Source of the DNA: Cranoglanis bouderius
Lineage: Eukaryota > Chordata > Actinopteri > Siluriformes > Cranoglanididae
Direction of reading: 5' to 3'
Length of the DNA stretch: 64,000 nucleotides
NCBI GenBank assembly: GCA_023630585.1
Contig: CM042536.1
Coordinates: forward strand, 26,910,404-26,974,403
Below the pieces are notes generated by a model, which ran no database searches, had not been told where the DNA came from, and saw only the letters and a list, made by a program, of their open reading frames with translations. The translations under genes were made by a program, and so were the position numbers. Each line of letters begins with the position of its first letter. The first letter of the stretch is position 1. Shown one piece after another: positions 35,150 through 64,000 of the stretch.

Positions 35150-35460
35150 GTGATTAGCGAAACTTAACGAATCCGTAAAACAATGAGGATATAAATCGCA
35201 GCGCCGATCGGCGCGTATTCCGGCCTGAATGCGCCGCCTCATTTGCATGTGAATGGCGCGCGTCGTGGGCGTCGAGCGCGCGGCCGAGAGGGAGACACGA
35301 GCGGCGCCCGCGTTTAGACAAACCTGCTGCGCGGACACAAGAAATCCGCGAGCGCGCGCTATTAGTGTTGTGAGTGCTGTGCTGCTCGCGGGCGAGGACG
35401 GCTCCACTCACGCCACGCGCACTCTGCACCAGTTTCGGCTGCTGCACCATGACTCAGACT
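35150..35460. promoter_or_regulatory. CpG-rich block 1.2-1.4 kb upstream of klf2, promoter or enhancer candidate
   Basis: A sharply CpG-dense segment in an AT-rich region. It has a TATAAAT (35,190-35,196), a perfect octamer ATTTGCAT (35,241-35,248) and a perfect AP-1 site TGACTCA (35,450-35,456). Open frames on both strands here (75 and 98 codons) are explained by high GC. It could be a distal klf2 control region or the promoter of a separate noncoding RNA. Confidence 0.5.
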
Positions 35461-36320
35461 CAGTGGAGCAATTCAAATAAATAAATAACTGAATTAATTA
35501 ATAATCGGAGTTTTCAATTTAAACGAAACACATGGCATTCTTCACTTACTCTGAGTCCAATCTGGACTGTTATTAACTTGTCATCACGTGTATTTGACTA
35601 TTAATTAAAAAAAAAAAAAAAATTGCGAATGTGGCCAATACCACGAAGTGCTATATAAATGGAACCTTTTTGAGTTACTGGTAACTAAAGTAACACACCA
35701 CCTGTTGTTTTAACACATCTGTTTTAAATTAGATTAATTTTACATGTTCACTACATGATCAAGGTCCTCTAGCTAAAGACACACACATGCAAAATAATAA
35801 TAATAATCATAAAATTAGAGGAAAAAAATTTGTTTCATTTGTTTTAGTTAAAAAGGTACAAAGCTGAAGTGGTTTGGGCTAAATTAAAGTGTGAGTCTTG
35901 GATCAGTGAAGTCTTTCGTAGGCAACTATCAACAAACTAAGTAAAGTTAAAAAAAAAAAAAAAAAAAGTGAAAAAAGCAAACAAACAAACAAAATAACAT
36001 CTTGTGGTTGGCTGTTTCTTTTTCCATCAGAATGTGTCGCTTTGTGTCTCTAAATTACACCCCAGACTGCTATAAGTAAGCTATTTCGGGTTGATATTAT
36101 GTTGCAGTTACATTTCTGGCTTTTATTCGTGCCATCCTTGGATAACTGTAGCCCATCAGAGCTGCCAGATGAACAGTCCTGAAATGTCACTCTTTCCAAA
36201 TGACTTAAAAGTCACGAAATATCCACCAAAATATCACAACTCCTATCAAATGGGTCCACGGCTGTTTTATTTTACCGCCCAGTGTGATTAAAGGCATTCA
36301 AATCTGGAAATTTTGAGCGA
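35461..36320. other. AT-rich spacer upstream of klf2
   Basis: No gene seen. A-runs at 35,607-35,622 and 35,950-35,967; no assignable repeat family. Confidence 0.5.
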
Positions 36321-36329
36321 CAAGACTGT

Positions 36330-36590
36330 TGCGCATGCGCGGTGCCAATCAAGCGGACCGACGAGCTCCGCCCCTTCTCTGACGTCACGCCCCGCGAGTA
36401 GCTAAATGGGAGTATGAGCGCAAGCAGAGGGAGAGACCGTGTGTGTTTTACTCAGAGTAAGTGGAGTCAGAGAGAGCGCCGCTCGACCTGCTCTTTTATA
36501 CCGGCTATTTTTGGGCGCTCGACCTCCATCCTGAACGCCGTTTCCTCCGCTCGCACAATTGGTCCAGCAGCGGGGTTTATAAGGGAGGAG
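36330..36590 (+). promoter_or_regulatory. klf2: klf2 proximal promoter
   Basis: In order: the NRF1-type palindrome GCGCATGCGC (36,331-36,340), CCAAT (36,345-36,349), a CCGCCCC GC-box (about 36,368-36,374), a perfect CRE TGACGTCA (36,380-36,387), CTATTTTTGG (36,505-36,514, MEF2- or CArG-like), inverted CCAAT ATTGG (36,558-36,562) and TATAAG (36,578-36,583). A start near 36,610 would fit the last TATA; a TTTATA at 36,495 offers an alternative. ERK5-MEF2 control of KLF2 is established in mammals; the MEF2-like site here departs from the consensus at one position. Confidence 0.72.
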
Positions 36591-36646
36591 GGTTTTACCT
36601 GCCACACACTCGCTGCCCGCTAAGGACTCTGGAGAAGCGCAGCTTT

Positions 36647-36685
36647 ATGGGACAGAAAACGAACTCTGGATCAGACGTGTATTAA
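36647..36685 (+). other. upstream ORF (12 codons) in the klf2 leader
   Basis: ATG at 36,647-36,649 opens a 12-codon frame ending in TAA at 36,683-36,685, about 90 bp before the klf2 start. It would lie in the mRNA if transcription starts at the TATA box at 36,578. Context of the uATG (TTTATGG) has G at +4 but no purine at -3. Confidence 0.6.
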
Positions 36686-36776
36686 TTTTTTTTTTTTTGA
36701 CGAGGAGAGCGTTATATTTTACGCTCACTTAAACAGACTTTTTTTTTTTAAAGTATAACTTTGACGTTTTGGGAAA

Positions 36777-36848
36777 ATGGCTTTACCTGGGACCATTTTG
36801 CCATCCATTTCTACATTCGCCGGACAGAAGGAGAAACTTTGGGAAAGT
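36777..36848 (+). CDS. klf2: klf2 coding exon 1
   Basis: Encodes 24 residues ending ...K-L-W-E-S, followed by donor GTAAGT. Intron 1 is only 143 bp and phase 0. Confidence 0.93.
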
Positions 36849-38363
36849 GTAAGTAATAGTTGTGTTTTACGCATTTTGTACGCGCATTTTACCAAAAACT
36901 CTGCATTAAAGTTCTCAGCAAAGTTTTACGCATTGTTAGCTATTCAGTGAAAGATAATCTTAACACTAAATGCATTTTTTTGTTTCTGCAGAGGTGGATT
37001 GGAGAAGTGGAGAAGCCGCTGGCGTGCGCGGTGCCGAGTGCGGATTTGTGCCGTGCCAGAAAGGACGACGAGGATCTGAGCGATTTCTTGGATCTGGAGT
37101 TTATTCTGGCCAATACGACCGGTCCGGAGAGCGTGATGGGACCGGCGGACTATAATTCAGCAGTGGAGCACTGCAACATGTACCAGACAGGGAGCGCGTA
37201 CGTGCCGCCTCCACCACCATACTCCCACAGCCTTGTGGCGGAACTGTTGCACTCCGACGCGGACAGCACGTACGGTATGAGCATAACCACCACCACAAGC
37301 ACCACCAGCAGCAACAGCATCGGGATTCAGGGCCGGTTCGTGGTGAACTCCGCGCCTTTCCCGAGGCAGGACTTCGTCGAGGGCATCAAAGTTGAGCCGT
37401 GCACCGACGGCTACGGTCCCGTGCTGGGCATGGTGCCACAGAGCTGCCACAGGATCAAGCAGGAGGGCAACGTATCGTGCGCGATGCCATTTGACCAGCC
37501 GAGGCTCGCCGTCTCTCCGCAAGCAGCGGGGAACATGACGCCGCCGCTCAGCCCGGACGACCAGGCGCGTTGTCACACGCAGATCTGCCGCAACACTTTC
37601 CCGCAGAACGGCTACTACCCGAGCCACGCGCCTCTACCGCAGCAGCAGCAACACCAGCAGCAACACCAGCAGCATCAGCAGGTGCCGCTGGCCTACGCGG
37701 GAGCGCGCGCATACGCGGGTATTTTCGATGACGGCCTCGGGATGGTGCAGCCCGGTGCGCCGCGCGCGATCCTCACACCGCCGTCCTCGCCGCTCGATCT
37801 GCTCGAGTCCAAGCCGAAGCGCGGGCGACGCACCTGGCCGAGGAAGCGCGCGGCCACGCACACCTGCACGTTCGCCGGATGCGGCAAGACGTACACCAAG
37901 AGCTCGCACCTCAAGGCGCATCACCGAACTCACACCGGTAAGAGGATTAAAAAGAAAAAAAATGATTATTTGAGAGAAATCATGCACAGCAAAAATGTAA
38001 AGCTGAATTCACCCACTAGGTTTATTTTGGCTAATGTTTGCAAGAGTTAATGTTATACGTTTGCGCATGCGCTAACTACTATAAGAACTCAGCGGTGAGG
38101 TTTTTTTGTTGTTGTTGTTCTTTTTACGTGTTACGAAGCGATTAATACTGAATTAACATCTGTTTGTTTGTTTGTTTGTTTTTTCAGGCGAGAAGCCGTA
38201 CCACTGCAACTGGGAAGGCTGCGGCTGGAAGTTTGCCCGCTCCGACGAGCTCACACGTCACTTCCGCAAGCACACCGGCCACCGACCCTTCCAGTGCCAC
38301 CTGTGCGAGCGCGCCTTCTCCCGCTCCGACCATCTGGCACTGCACATGAAGAGGCACATGTGA
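36777..38363 (+). CDS. klf2: Krueppel-like factor 2, complete three-exon gene
   Basis: Exons 36777-36848, 36992-37937 and 38188-38363 join in phases 0 and 1 to 397 residues. The start is set by the conserved M-A-L-P-G-T-I-L-P-S-I-S opening. An acidic activation stretch (D49-L59, D-D-E-D-L-S-D-F-L-D-L) is followed by a PPPPY motif at 97-101 (WW-domain ligand; KLF2 is a known target of the ubiquitin ligase WWP1), two I-K-x-E sumoylation-type motifs (K157, K180), a Q/H-rich run (241-254), a basic nuclear signal (298-310) and three C2H2 fingers: C316/C321/H334/H338, C346/C351/H364/H368, C376/C379/H392/H396. The protein ends one residue later, as in KLF2. It is a nuclear activator of GC-rich/CACCC promoters. 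KLF4 is the nearest alternative, but neighbour eps15l1 and the finger ending favour KLF2. Whether it is klf2a or klf2b is unresolved. Confidence 0.95.
36992..37937 (+). CDS. klf2: klf2 coding exon 2
   Basis: Preceded by TTTCTGCAG. Encodes activation/repression regions, the nuclear signal and the first zinc finger, ending in the H-T-G linker before donor GTAAGA. Intron 2 (250 bp) is phase 1 and splits the linker glycine, the usual KLF position. Confidence 0.95.
38188..38363 (+). CDS. klf2: klf2 coding exon 3
   Basis: Preceded by a T-rich tract and TTTTCAG. Encodes the rest of the first linker (G-E-K-P-Y) and zinc fingers 2 and 3, ending R-H-M and TGA at 38,361-38,363. Confidence 0.96.
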
Positions 38364-39045
38364 GAGACACACAGAAGAAAAACGGCAAAAAAAAAGAAAA
38401 AAAAGAAAGCCAAAGCCTTATTACTGCCTTATTTAAGTCCTTTGTACAAGACCAAAAGACTGTTTTTTTTTCTTGGGTCGATAAAAATTTCTATTGTTCT
38501 TTATACTTTTGTAACAGTGTAGCTGGTACTACGTGGGATTTCTAGAGCAGACAGTTAAAAGCTGCATAAGTGTTTTGGGGACAAGCAGCATCCTGTAGGG
38601 CTGGTCCTATAATATATAAAATATCTCTATATCTCTATATCTAGCTATGTTGAAACTGGAAACCGTGTGTAAGATTAACACGGTGCCTTTCTAGTGATGA
38701 ATTTAACATGCATGCTGTGCTGCCAGGATTGTGCTAAACGCGAACATCCTGAAATCATGCGTGATGACAATGTTTTCCTCTTGAAACTGCCTCCAAATTG
38801 TTCTAAGGACCAGAACTGTGTGTTCACTCATGTCTCAGCCATTTGGTTTTCATGGAAGTAAGATATTTTCTAGATATTGTATCATTAAGGTACAATAATA
38901 ACCTGTTCAAGCCCCACTGTACACTAGCACATACACCAGGGCTAGACGCTCTGCATCTTTTTTTTTTTTTTTTAAAGAATGTGTACATAAGTTTTATATT
39001 GTAAGTATTGTATTTATTGTACATATTAAACTAAATTTGACTATA
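38364..39045 (+). other. klf2: klf2 3' UTR with ATTAAA poly(A) signal and two Pumilio-type sites
   Basis: AT-rich, about 680 bp. The poly(A) signal ATTAAA lies at 39,025-39,030, with a GT-rich stretch 30-50 bp beyond. TGTACATA (the Pumilio element TGTANATA) occurs at 38,982-38,989 and 39,018-39,025, the second overlapping the signal. A GTATTTATTG (AUUUA) motif lies at 39,010-39,019, fitting the short half-life of KLF mRNAs. The end at about 39,045 is inferred. Confidence 0.7.
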
Positions 39046-40044
39046 TTCCTGTCGCCATGTGCATCTTTGTGATTTTCCTCTTCTTCGTCTTACGTATCCG
39101 TCCTCTTAGAAAAGACAACTCACATATTTAAGCTCAGCCTCTTATTATGGGCTGCTTTGATGTTGCTTTGGAGTCCCCAGAAGAAACTCTGCGGCACACA
39201 AGCTCATTACTGGTTACCATGCACCCTTAACACGGCATTTGGTTAAGGCAAGGGTACGAAGCTGCTATTCCTGAACCCCCACTCAGGCTTATGGAATTGG
39301 GTATTATAGTTTAGGCCAAGATGCTTTCCAGCTGCTGCGAGACGAGGCCCGCAGCCTGTGGCTTTCGCCTATAAATACAAACATTACATTTACATAATTA
39401 CAGAGAGAGAATTTAGATATGTCTGGACAGAGGGGCACTGGGCTCCGTGCTGAAGATCCAGAAGTGCAGGGATAAAGCTTAAAGATGGCACATTTACACA
39501 AGGTTTTGATGGGTGGCTTGTCGAAACAAGACGTGCGAGCGTATAACTGCTGATGGGATTCAAAATTCAGTCAAAATTAGTCCACATGTTTGTGGACATC
39601 CACTTCTAGGCCTTCATGACCTTAATGGTAGCTGAAAAACCAAAACATTACTGAGTAGAGTAAGAGTCATCAAGCAGACCAAATACCAGAAGTTTCATTT
39701 GAGTGAAAATAAAGTAGAGTTTATTGAAAAATGTCCACCTTTCTGCTTGTGTGAAACGTGGTATGGTCATGTTCTGTTCAGTTGAGCAAAATTTCTCATA
39801 CGGAGGGACAAAAAAAAGAAGAAATGCAAGCCAGGCTATTAATAGCAAACTGGTGAGGTGTAAAAGTAGAAGTCTCATTTCACTTTTTTTGGTCTGAGGA
39901 TAGTAACTTCTACTACCAGGACACGCATGGACAGCAAATATAAGCTTCTCATTTTTAAGGGTTTCTAAATCTACACACGTGTTTAAAAAGCCCAAAAAAT
40001 GCTGCTAATGTGAGTTTCAGGATTAATATAGGGTTGGGTGGGAA

Positions 40045-40086
<42 letters not shown>

Positions 40087-43000
40087 AAACAAATAATCAC
40101 CTTGTTTTATAATTATAATAAGATATTAATGCAAAAAGGAGCTTTTTGATTTCTACTAAGAACCAAATAAACACAGAAGATACAAATGGACCTAGTCCCA
40201 AAGCTAATAAACAACTCGTTGAAAAAAATGTCAAAATAAGTACAGCAGGTTGGCCCCTGACACATCTATCATGAACGCATTCAGGGGAAGAAAAAAAAAA
40301 AAGACCTTTTTTTTTTCCAGGAATCCCCGAAGGCAGCCTCTTATTAACCCACTTGATACACTGCAGCTAAATCTAAAAACGAGACAAGAATGTGGCTGAG
40401 CACGCCTGACGAGAAGTCTTAAAATTAACCACACATGTTGATGCTTAGAAGAGAGAGGAGTCATTGAACGACAAAGAATAACACGGATGAGAAACGAATT
40501 CCTGCCCCGTACTTCAATGTCACCTGAGCCTTACCCGGCCTCTTACTTCTTTCTCGTGTCGTCTTTCTCACTCTGGATCTTCAATTCAAGCCCCTTGTGA
40601 AGCTTTTAGTAAATATAAAAGCGCACTGAGGAATGTCCTGTTATTTCAAATGGCTGTAATTGACATACCAAATCTCACAAATTCATCCAGCTGCTGAAAG
40701 TTTTTTTTTTTCTTGGATCGAAACCTTGCATTCATTTTCAACCTTTTCAGTCTTAAAAAAAAAAAAGCACCCAAAAGCATTTAAGGTGGTTTTGTGTGGC
40801 GTTTCAAATACACAACCTTTGAGAAAATGGAAAGGAAATGCTGCCCGTGAGTTTGTACTCGGACAAAGGAAGTTTCTTAATAGGGAGATTGCATTATACA
40901 CATTAAAATACTAACAGGAACATAGTGTAAAACTCAAAGCCACACGTGTTACACATCTCTGCTTGCAATCTATACTACAAATTCAGAAGGGTGGATAATA
41001 AGCAGCCCGAGTGCTGAGACAAGCAGATTACCCTTTCAGGGTATTGGTTATTTTATTAAATGTTTTAAAAATTTGTAGTTACCTGACATTTCCCCCCCCA
41101 CCCCCCACATGACCACATAGTTGCTGAGATGATACGGTGATTATTTTTTAACAATCAATATATTAACATGACAGGTTTCTCGAGACTTTATTTCAACCCA
41201 ATTAAAGTTTTAAACTTTTTTTTAAACAATTACATTATATCACACTTTAATCCTGGAATGACGCATAAAACCTGTCACTGGTGCTGTGACATATACAATT
41301 GACCTGCTTCATCTCAAGCGAATTCTCAAAGAGAATATACTTTTATTTTATTTATTTATTTTTTTAACATTCCAAACAAATAACTAACTAGAGGCCACGT
41401 AGCAGTATGACGTTCACAAAGCATTGTAAAGCCATGGGATCAAGTTTGTGTCTCAAATTTATGTCCATGACTGGTATTTCAGGGCCATGACCCCCGAATA
41501 ACCACCATGTCACCTCTTCATACTCGATCAACCAGAGGAACAAAAATCTCTCTTAACTACAGACCTTTGCAAAACAAACTTTTTTTTTTTTTTTTTTTTC
41601 AATTTCCATCATTTTTTGCCGCAATTTGGTCACCTGCCAATTCGCCAATTCCCACCCACCAGCCAGCTCTCTCTATCCTACAACAGCTACCATGAGGAAG
41701 GGTGAAGTCTAACACATGCTTCCTCTAAGACACGTGAATCCAGCCATCCACATTTTCTGCTGCTCCTGCTGCATCACATGGCAGTGTAACACTCTGAGCA
41801 ACGTGCTGTCTGCTCTCTTCTGCATACACAAGCTCCTAGATGGCTAGGTGTTGCTGTGATTGACAGGGGAGACACAGTATGCCATCCCTGCCTCCTCTCA
41901 AGAGCATGACAGTTTTGATATCTAAATGTTACACGCTCCAAAAAACCTTCATACAATCCTCAGCGGTACCCACCACTCTTTTCCAAACCTTCCACCTGCT
42001 GCATTACACACCTGACCTGGTGGTGTAATTAGGCTGTAGTTAGGAACTACTTTTACCAGTGTTGTTACAATAAGGTCAAAGGGCGAATTATACGGCTAAT
42101 ATTTCCAGAATCGTCTTCATACGGAGACAGAGTTCAGCTGGCTCCCACGAACAATATGGTGTAACTGCAGAGCAAACAGACATCGTGCAGCTGACCAAAC
42201 TCAAACACACTACACAACCAAGCCTGTGATCGTTACCAATGAGGCACTCCCAATCCGATTCATTCCAAGATGGGTGACTTTGAGGAGCAGCAACTGTAGT
42301 GGAATTGTAATGAAAATGTAATAGCGCCACCTGCAGCACCAGCGCACTCGTATGCGACAACCGATACTAAACACTGCGGAGATTATGCAATTTTGTGCAA
42401 CTCTTGCAGACCTTGTGTTTGCATTAAATATGCTGAGGCCTTAATGCTTGCACAACACGCAGTCACCTTGTATGTAAACACTTGTTGGGATACAATATAG
42501 ATGCTCTCCAGACTCAAAAACGTGTTTACATGGAAGAACGCCACAGAACTTAGCCAAAATGTCAGGCAAGTGCCTAACAAGCCTGAAAATGCAAACAAGA
42601 GAAATTTTTTTCAAGCGCAGATAAAGAGTACATAAGGACTACAAAGGTTAATTAAGGTATGGGGAACACATAACATGGAACTGGGAAAGCACATGCATCT
42701 TACATTCCAGAGTACGTTTAGTAACATTGCTTCTAAAGTGTGCACAGTCTTTAGATAAGTTACATCTAGAACCAGTATTTTTTTTTCTTTCCCACAATTA
42801 TACATGATGCTACAGTTATATTGTGGTCCACGACCTGCATGAGTCAGGGAGAAATCTATGGGGAAATCTGATGAAACTGAAAACATACCTGTAACAGTAT
42901 GATTAATCACGCGCACACACCGTACAGTTCAATGAATGACTGAGGCTGAGGTGGCGGAAATTACTAGAGATTAGTGTGAGACATGAAGAAACTCACGTTT

Positions 43001-43483
43001 CGTGCTGGATCATGGTGACTTAAACTCAGAAAAAAACTTCATGTAAAAGTCTGTCTTTTCTGTGAGGGATCTCACTAAGAAACCTGATACAGTGGTGTGA
43101 TTAATGCTGAGGGCTACACCAATGACACAGCCTGCACAGAATTTCACTTTAGTAGCAAAAAAAAAAATCTGAATAGCAGACTCTCATGCTGATTAAAAAA
43201 AATATATTTTCATTTGGGAAATATTTTGAGCAAGAGGAAGGAGCAGTTCAGGTGTGCGGGACACCTAAACCAACACTCTGTAATCCGGAAGGAATCTGCA
43301 ATCTGTAAGGAATTTGACTTCGTTAGAAATAAATCTCACTGATTTCACAATCTGTTTGAGTTTAATGTCAAAGTTAAAAGCAAATAAAATACATTTCCAT
43401 CAATTCCATCATTTTTGAACACATGATCAGGTCTACTCAACAAAATATGAATATGTGTAATCACAATTACTGTTTTTATACAT

Positions 43484-43570
<87 letters not shown>

Positions 43571-44121
43571 TGGAAATATTATAAAGGTAGTGTTTGACAA
43601 ACACAATAAATATTTTAGAACATAAACAAATAACACCATATACAGTATAAGGCCAGAAGAAAACGTACTGAAAACCGTTATAAAACAATCATCAGGACTT
43701 CAGGTTCCCCGCAAATTTTCTGCATCAGTTCAAACTAATGTTATAATCATCAATCAAACAACAAAGCGACCTTTCCGAAAACGAACTGAGAAATTGCACC
43801 ATCGATGTTGTGTACTCGTAAAGGCCAAAAATTAAATCGCACACTCTTAAAACTAAACAAAACCGTCACACTTGGAGTCAGTGGATTCTAAGTTTATGCG
43901 TTGATACTTGGTCTGAAGTTTGTATATGTACAATAAAAAGTCATTTCGTTACAGAATGAGCTTTAATGATGAATGAGGTTTGCTAGCTGCTTCCAAACCG
44001 TGCTAGCGGCATGATCTTTAATGCACTGTTCACTGATCTACCACAATTAGATCTTATCTGAGGTGTGTCTGAGCAGGAAAAACACAAATGTGCAGTGCAG
44101 GATGTCCCTATGATTTGAGAT
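39046..44121. other. intergenic between convergent klf2 and eps15l1
   Basis: No gene seen. It holds CA repeats (40,047-40,084), T-runs (41,580-41,599), a C-run near 41,092-41,107 and TA repeats (43,489-43,565). Open frames of 60-115 codons lack domains or splice support. Confidence 0.6.
43489..43565. repeat. (TA)n microsatellite
   Basis: About 77 bp of uninterrupted TA. Confidence 0.97.
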
Positions 44122-44606
44122 TAACCCTACATTCACACACGCATGCGACAGGCGAACGTTGATGCGGTCTGAGGTTTCTTTAGCTCCCCACCCACGACTT
44201 TAATTCCTATAAGCAACTGTTGTTCGATGCACCATAATAGTATATCTCATTAAATGTGTATAGAGACATTAGGAAGAAAAATGAAGCTTGGAAGGAAGTA
44301 ACAGAGATTGTCAGTGCGTCTGATGAGCTTGTGTAGCTAATACAGTTAGCATGCTTTGCTAATCTGTTGCTAAGCTAGAACAAAGCCTAGCATGTAACAT
44401 GTAAAGCAAACTTAAAGGCATCTGTATAAATTTTATAGTGGGCTGCCAGCTATACATTTTTTGGCTACTCCCATTTCTCATCGAATTAAAAAAAAAAAAT
44501 TGTTGGCGGTACACGCCCACAAGCGACTTAGCGGTCACTAAACGCCCAGGCGAGACAAGCTACAAGCGACAAGCGACATGACTGATTTGTATGAACGTAA
44601 GGTTAG
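44122..44606. mobile_element. probable MITE with imperfect terminal inverted repeats
   Basis: Left end TAACCCTACATTCACACACG then CATGCGACAGGCG; right end, inverted, TAACCTTACGTTCATACAAA then a GTCGCTTGTCGC block. Internally CAAGCGACTTAGCGGTCAC and CAAGCGACAAGCGACATG repeat the GCGAC word. About 485 bp, no coding sequence. The superfamily is not assigned. Confidence 0.5.
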
Positions 44607-44904
44607 AATCACTGCTTTATACTTTAGGGACTCCTTGTTTATTGTCTTTATATGGAAAAAGGCTACATTTTTAACTAAAACATTGATGATCCATTCAGTA
44701 TTTCATCATTTTTAGACAGCCAGTGACAGCCAGTGACCTCTGAGTGAAGAGGTCTACATTAGACCTCTCCAATAATATTGGATATTCTTAACAAAAAGTA
44801 CTAATTGTGTAGTAAAATAAACATATCAGTATTTGTCGTTCATATGATTATGGAGTGGGTTTGTAACATTCTTTGGACAGTATTTGGTCTAAATTATATG
44901 CTGG

Positions 44905-44910
44905 TTTATT
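44905..44910 (-). terminator. eps15l1: possible eps15l1 poly(A) signal (AATAAA)
   Basis: AATAAA on the minus strand about 620 bp after the stop codon. An ATTAAA at 45,281-45,286 (about 245 bp after the stop) is an alternative. Neither can be preferred from sequence alone. Confidence 0.3.
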
Positions 44911-45528
44911 AATAAATGAGTTCCTTAATAAAATGTAGAATAAAACAGGCCCCTACTAGTGAAGGTACCAATCCATGGGTTTATAAAAGGCTCCTACATT
45001 AGAAAACAATAAATACAGTGCATTTAGGTGCATTTTGTACACCTCCTACTAACGAAGCCATTTCAACGTCAAAGCGACCAGAGCAGGAGAGTCTTTGTAA
45101 TCAAGCCCACTAATGTTGACACTTTGTCTTCTACCAGTGCTGTATTTGGTAGAGATCACTGCCCAGAGCCAATACAAAAAAATACGTTTAAATGTTATTA
45201 AATAGCTGTCTACGTTTAGCTCATATAAGCTTTGGTCATTTGTTCAGTATGGTTTTGTCTTAAGGCATATCGCAATGCATTTTAATTAGAACTTGGGAAG
45301 CACCCATGAGAGATTTGGTTTGCCCATGTGTAAGGCAGCGTAGGATAGAGTGCAATTTTAGCAGCAGAGAAAACAACTGAGTTATGTGAGCCTCAAAGCT
45401 CAGGGGAATGCTCGACAGTGAGAATTTCAATGGACCCTGTGTTCTGTTGTTTTTACCCTCGGAGGAAGCGGTATTTAGGATGGCTTCGATGCAGCGTTGG
45501 GCTCTGGACAAGGCACTGTGGACTGGCC

Positions 45529-63989
<18,461 letters not shown>

Positions 63990-64000
63990 CTAAAAAATAT

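Noticed and set aside
35154..35480. 75- and 98-codon frames in the CpG-rich block
   Set aside because: High GC lowers stop frequency on both strands; no domain.
37157..37987. Antisense open frames over klf2 exon 2 (156 and 117 codons)
   Set aside because: Shadow frames of GC-rich coding sequence.
36860..38050. Single-exon reading of klf2 starting at 36,860 and ending at 38,050
   Set aside because: The start lies in intron 1 and the end in intron 2; splice sites and the conserved N-terminus and fingers define the three-exon model.

Overview
The window looks like a piece of a teleost fish nuclear genome. It has spliced genes with GT-AG introns, very dense (CA)n, (GA)n, (TA)n and (TTA)n microsatellites, Tc1-like DNA transposons, tRNA-derived SINEs, and two genes recognisable as klf2 and eps15l1. 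The richness in Tc1-like and DANA-like repeats would fit an otophysan fish (for example a catfish or cyprinid), but that is inference and the species cannot be fixed from the sequence.

Layout. 1-390: a possible last exon of an unidentified gene on the + strand. 391-36,300: a long gene-poor region filled with microsatellites, Tc1-like and hAT-like elements, SINEs, a roughly 100-bp degenerate tandem array (26.5-27.3 kb) and a minisatellite split by a SINE (29.0-29.9 kb). It also holds several non-repetitive islands that look regulatory: GATA cluster at 2.4 kb, TATA/CCAAT promoter-like block at 12.65-12.84 kb, GC-rich block at 17.0-17.3 kb, ETS/RUNX block at 25.8-26.0 kb, MEF2/TATA promoter with a 5' splice site at 31.6-31.76 kb, and a CpG-rich block at 35.15-35.46 kb. 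36,330-39,045: klf2 (+), three exons, complete with promoter, uORF and 3' UTR. 39,045-45,528: intergenic with repeats. 45,529-63,989: the 3' two-thirds of eps15l1 (-), twelve exons covering the coiled coil, eight DPF motifs, a proline-rich SH3 ligand and the C-terminal ubiquitin-interacting motifs. The EH-domain exons lie beyond the right edge.

The two genes are convergent neighbours, as KLF2 and EPS15L1 are on human chromosome 19p13, so this is conserved vertebrate synteny. They have no obvious shared pathway: Klf2 is a zinc-finger transcription factor (flow-responsive endothelium, lymphocytes in vertebrates generally) and Eps15L1 is an endocytic scaffold.

I found no new multi-gene system. 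The observations most worth testing are in eps15l1: a 17-nt microexon whose skipping would frameshift and remove the ubiquitin-binding tail, and two neighbouring exons whose 3' splice sites sit beside (UG)n tracts. After these come the uORF and the paired Pumilio-type sites in the klf2 mRNA, the upstream promoter-like islands, and several datable nested transposon insertions.
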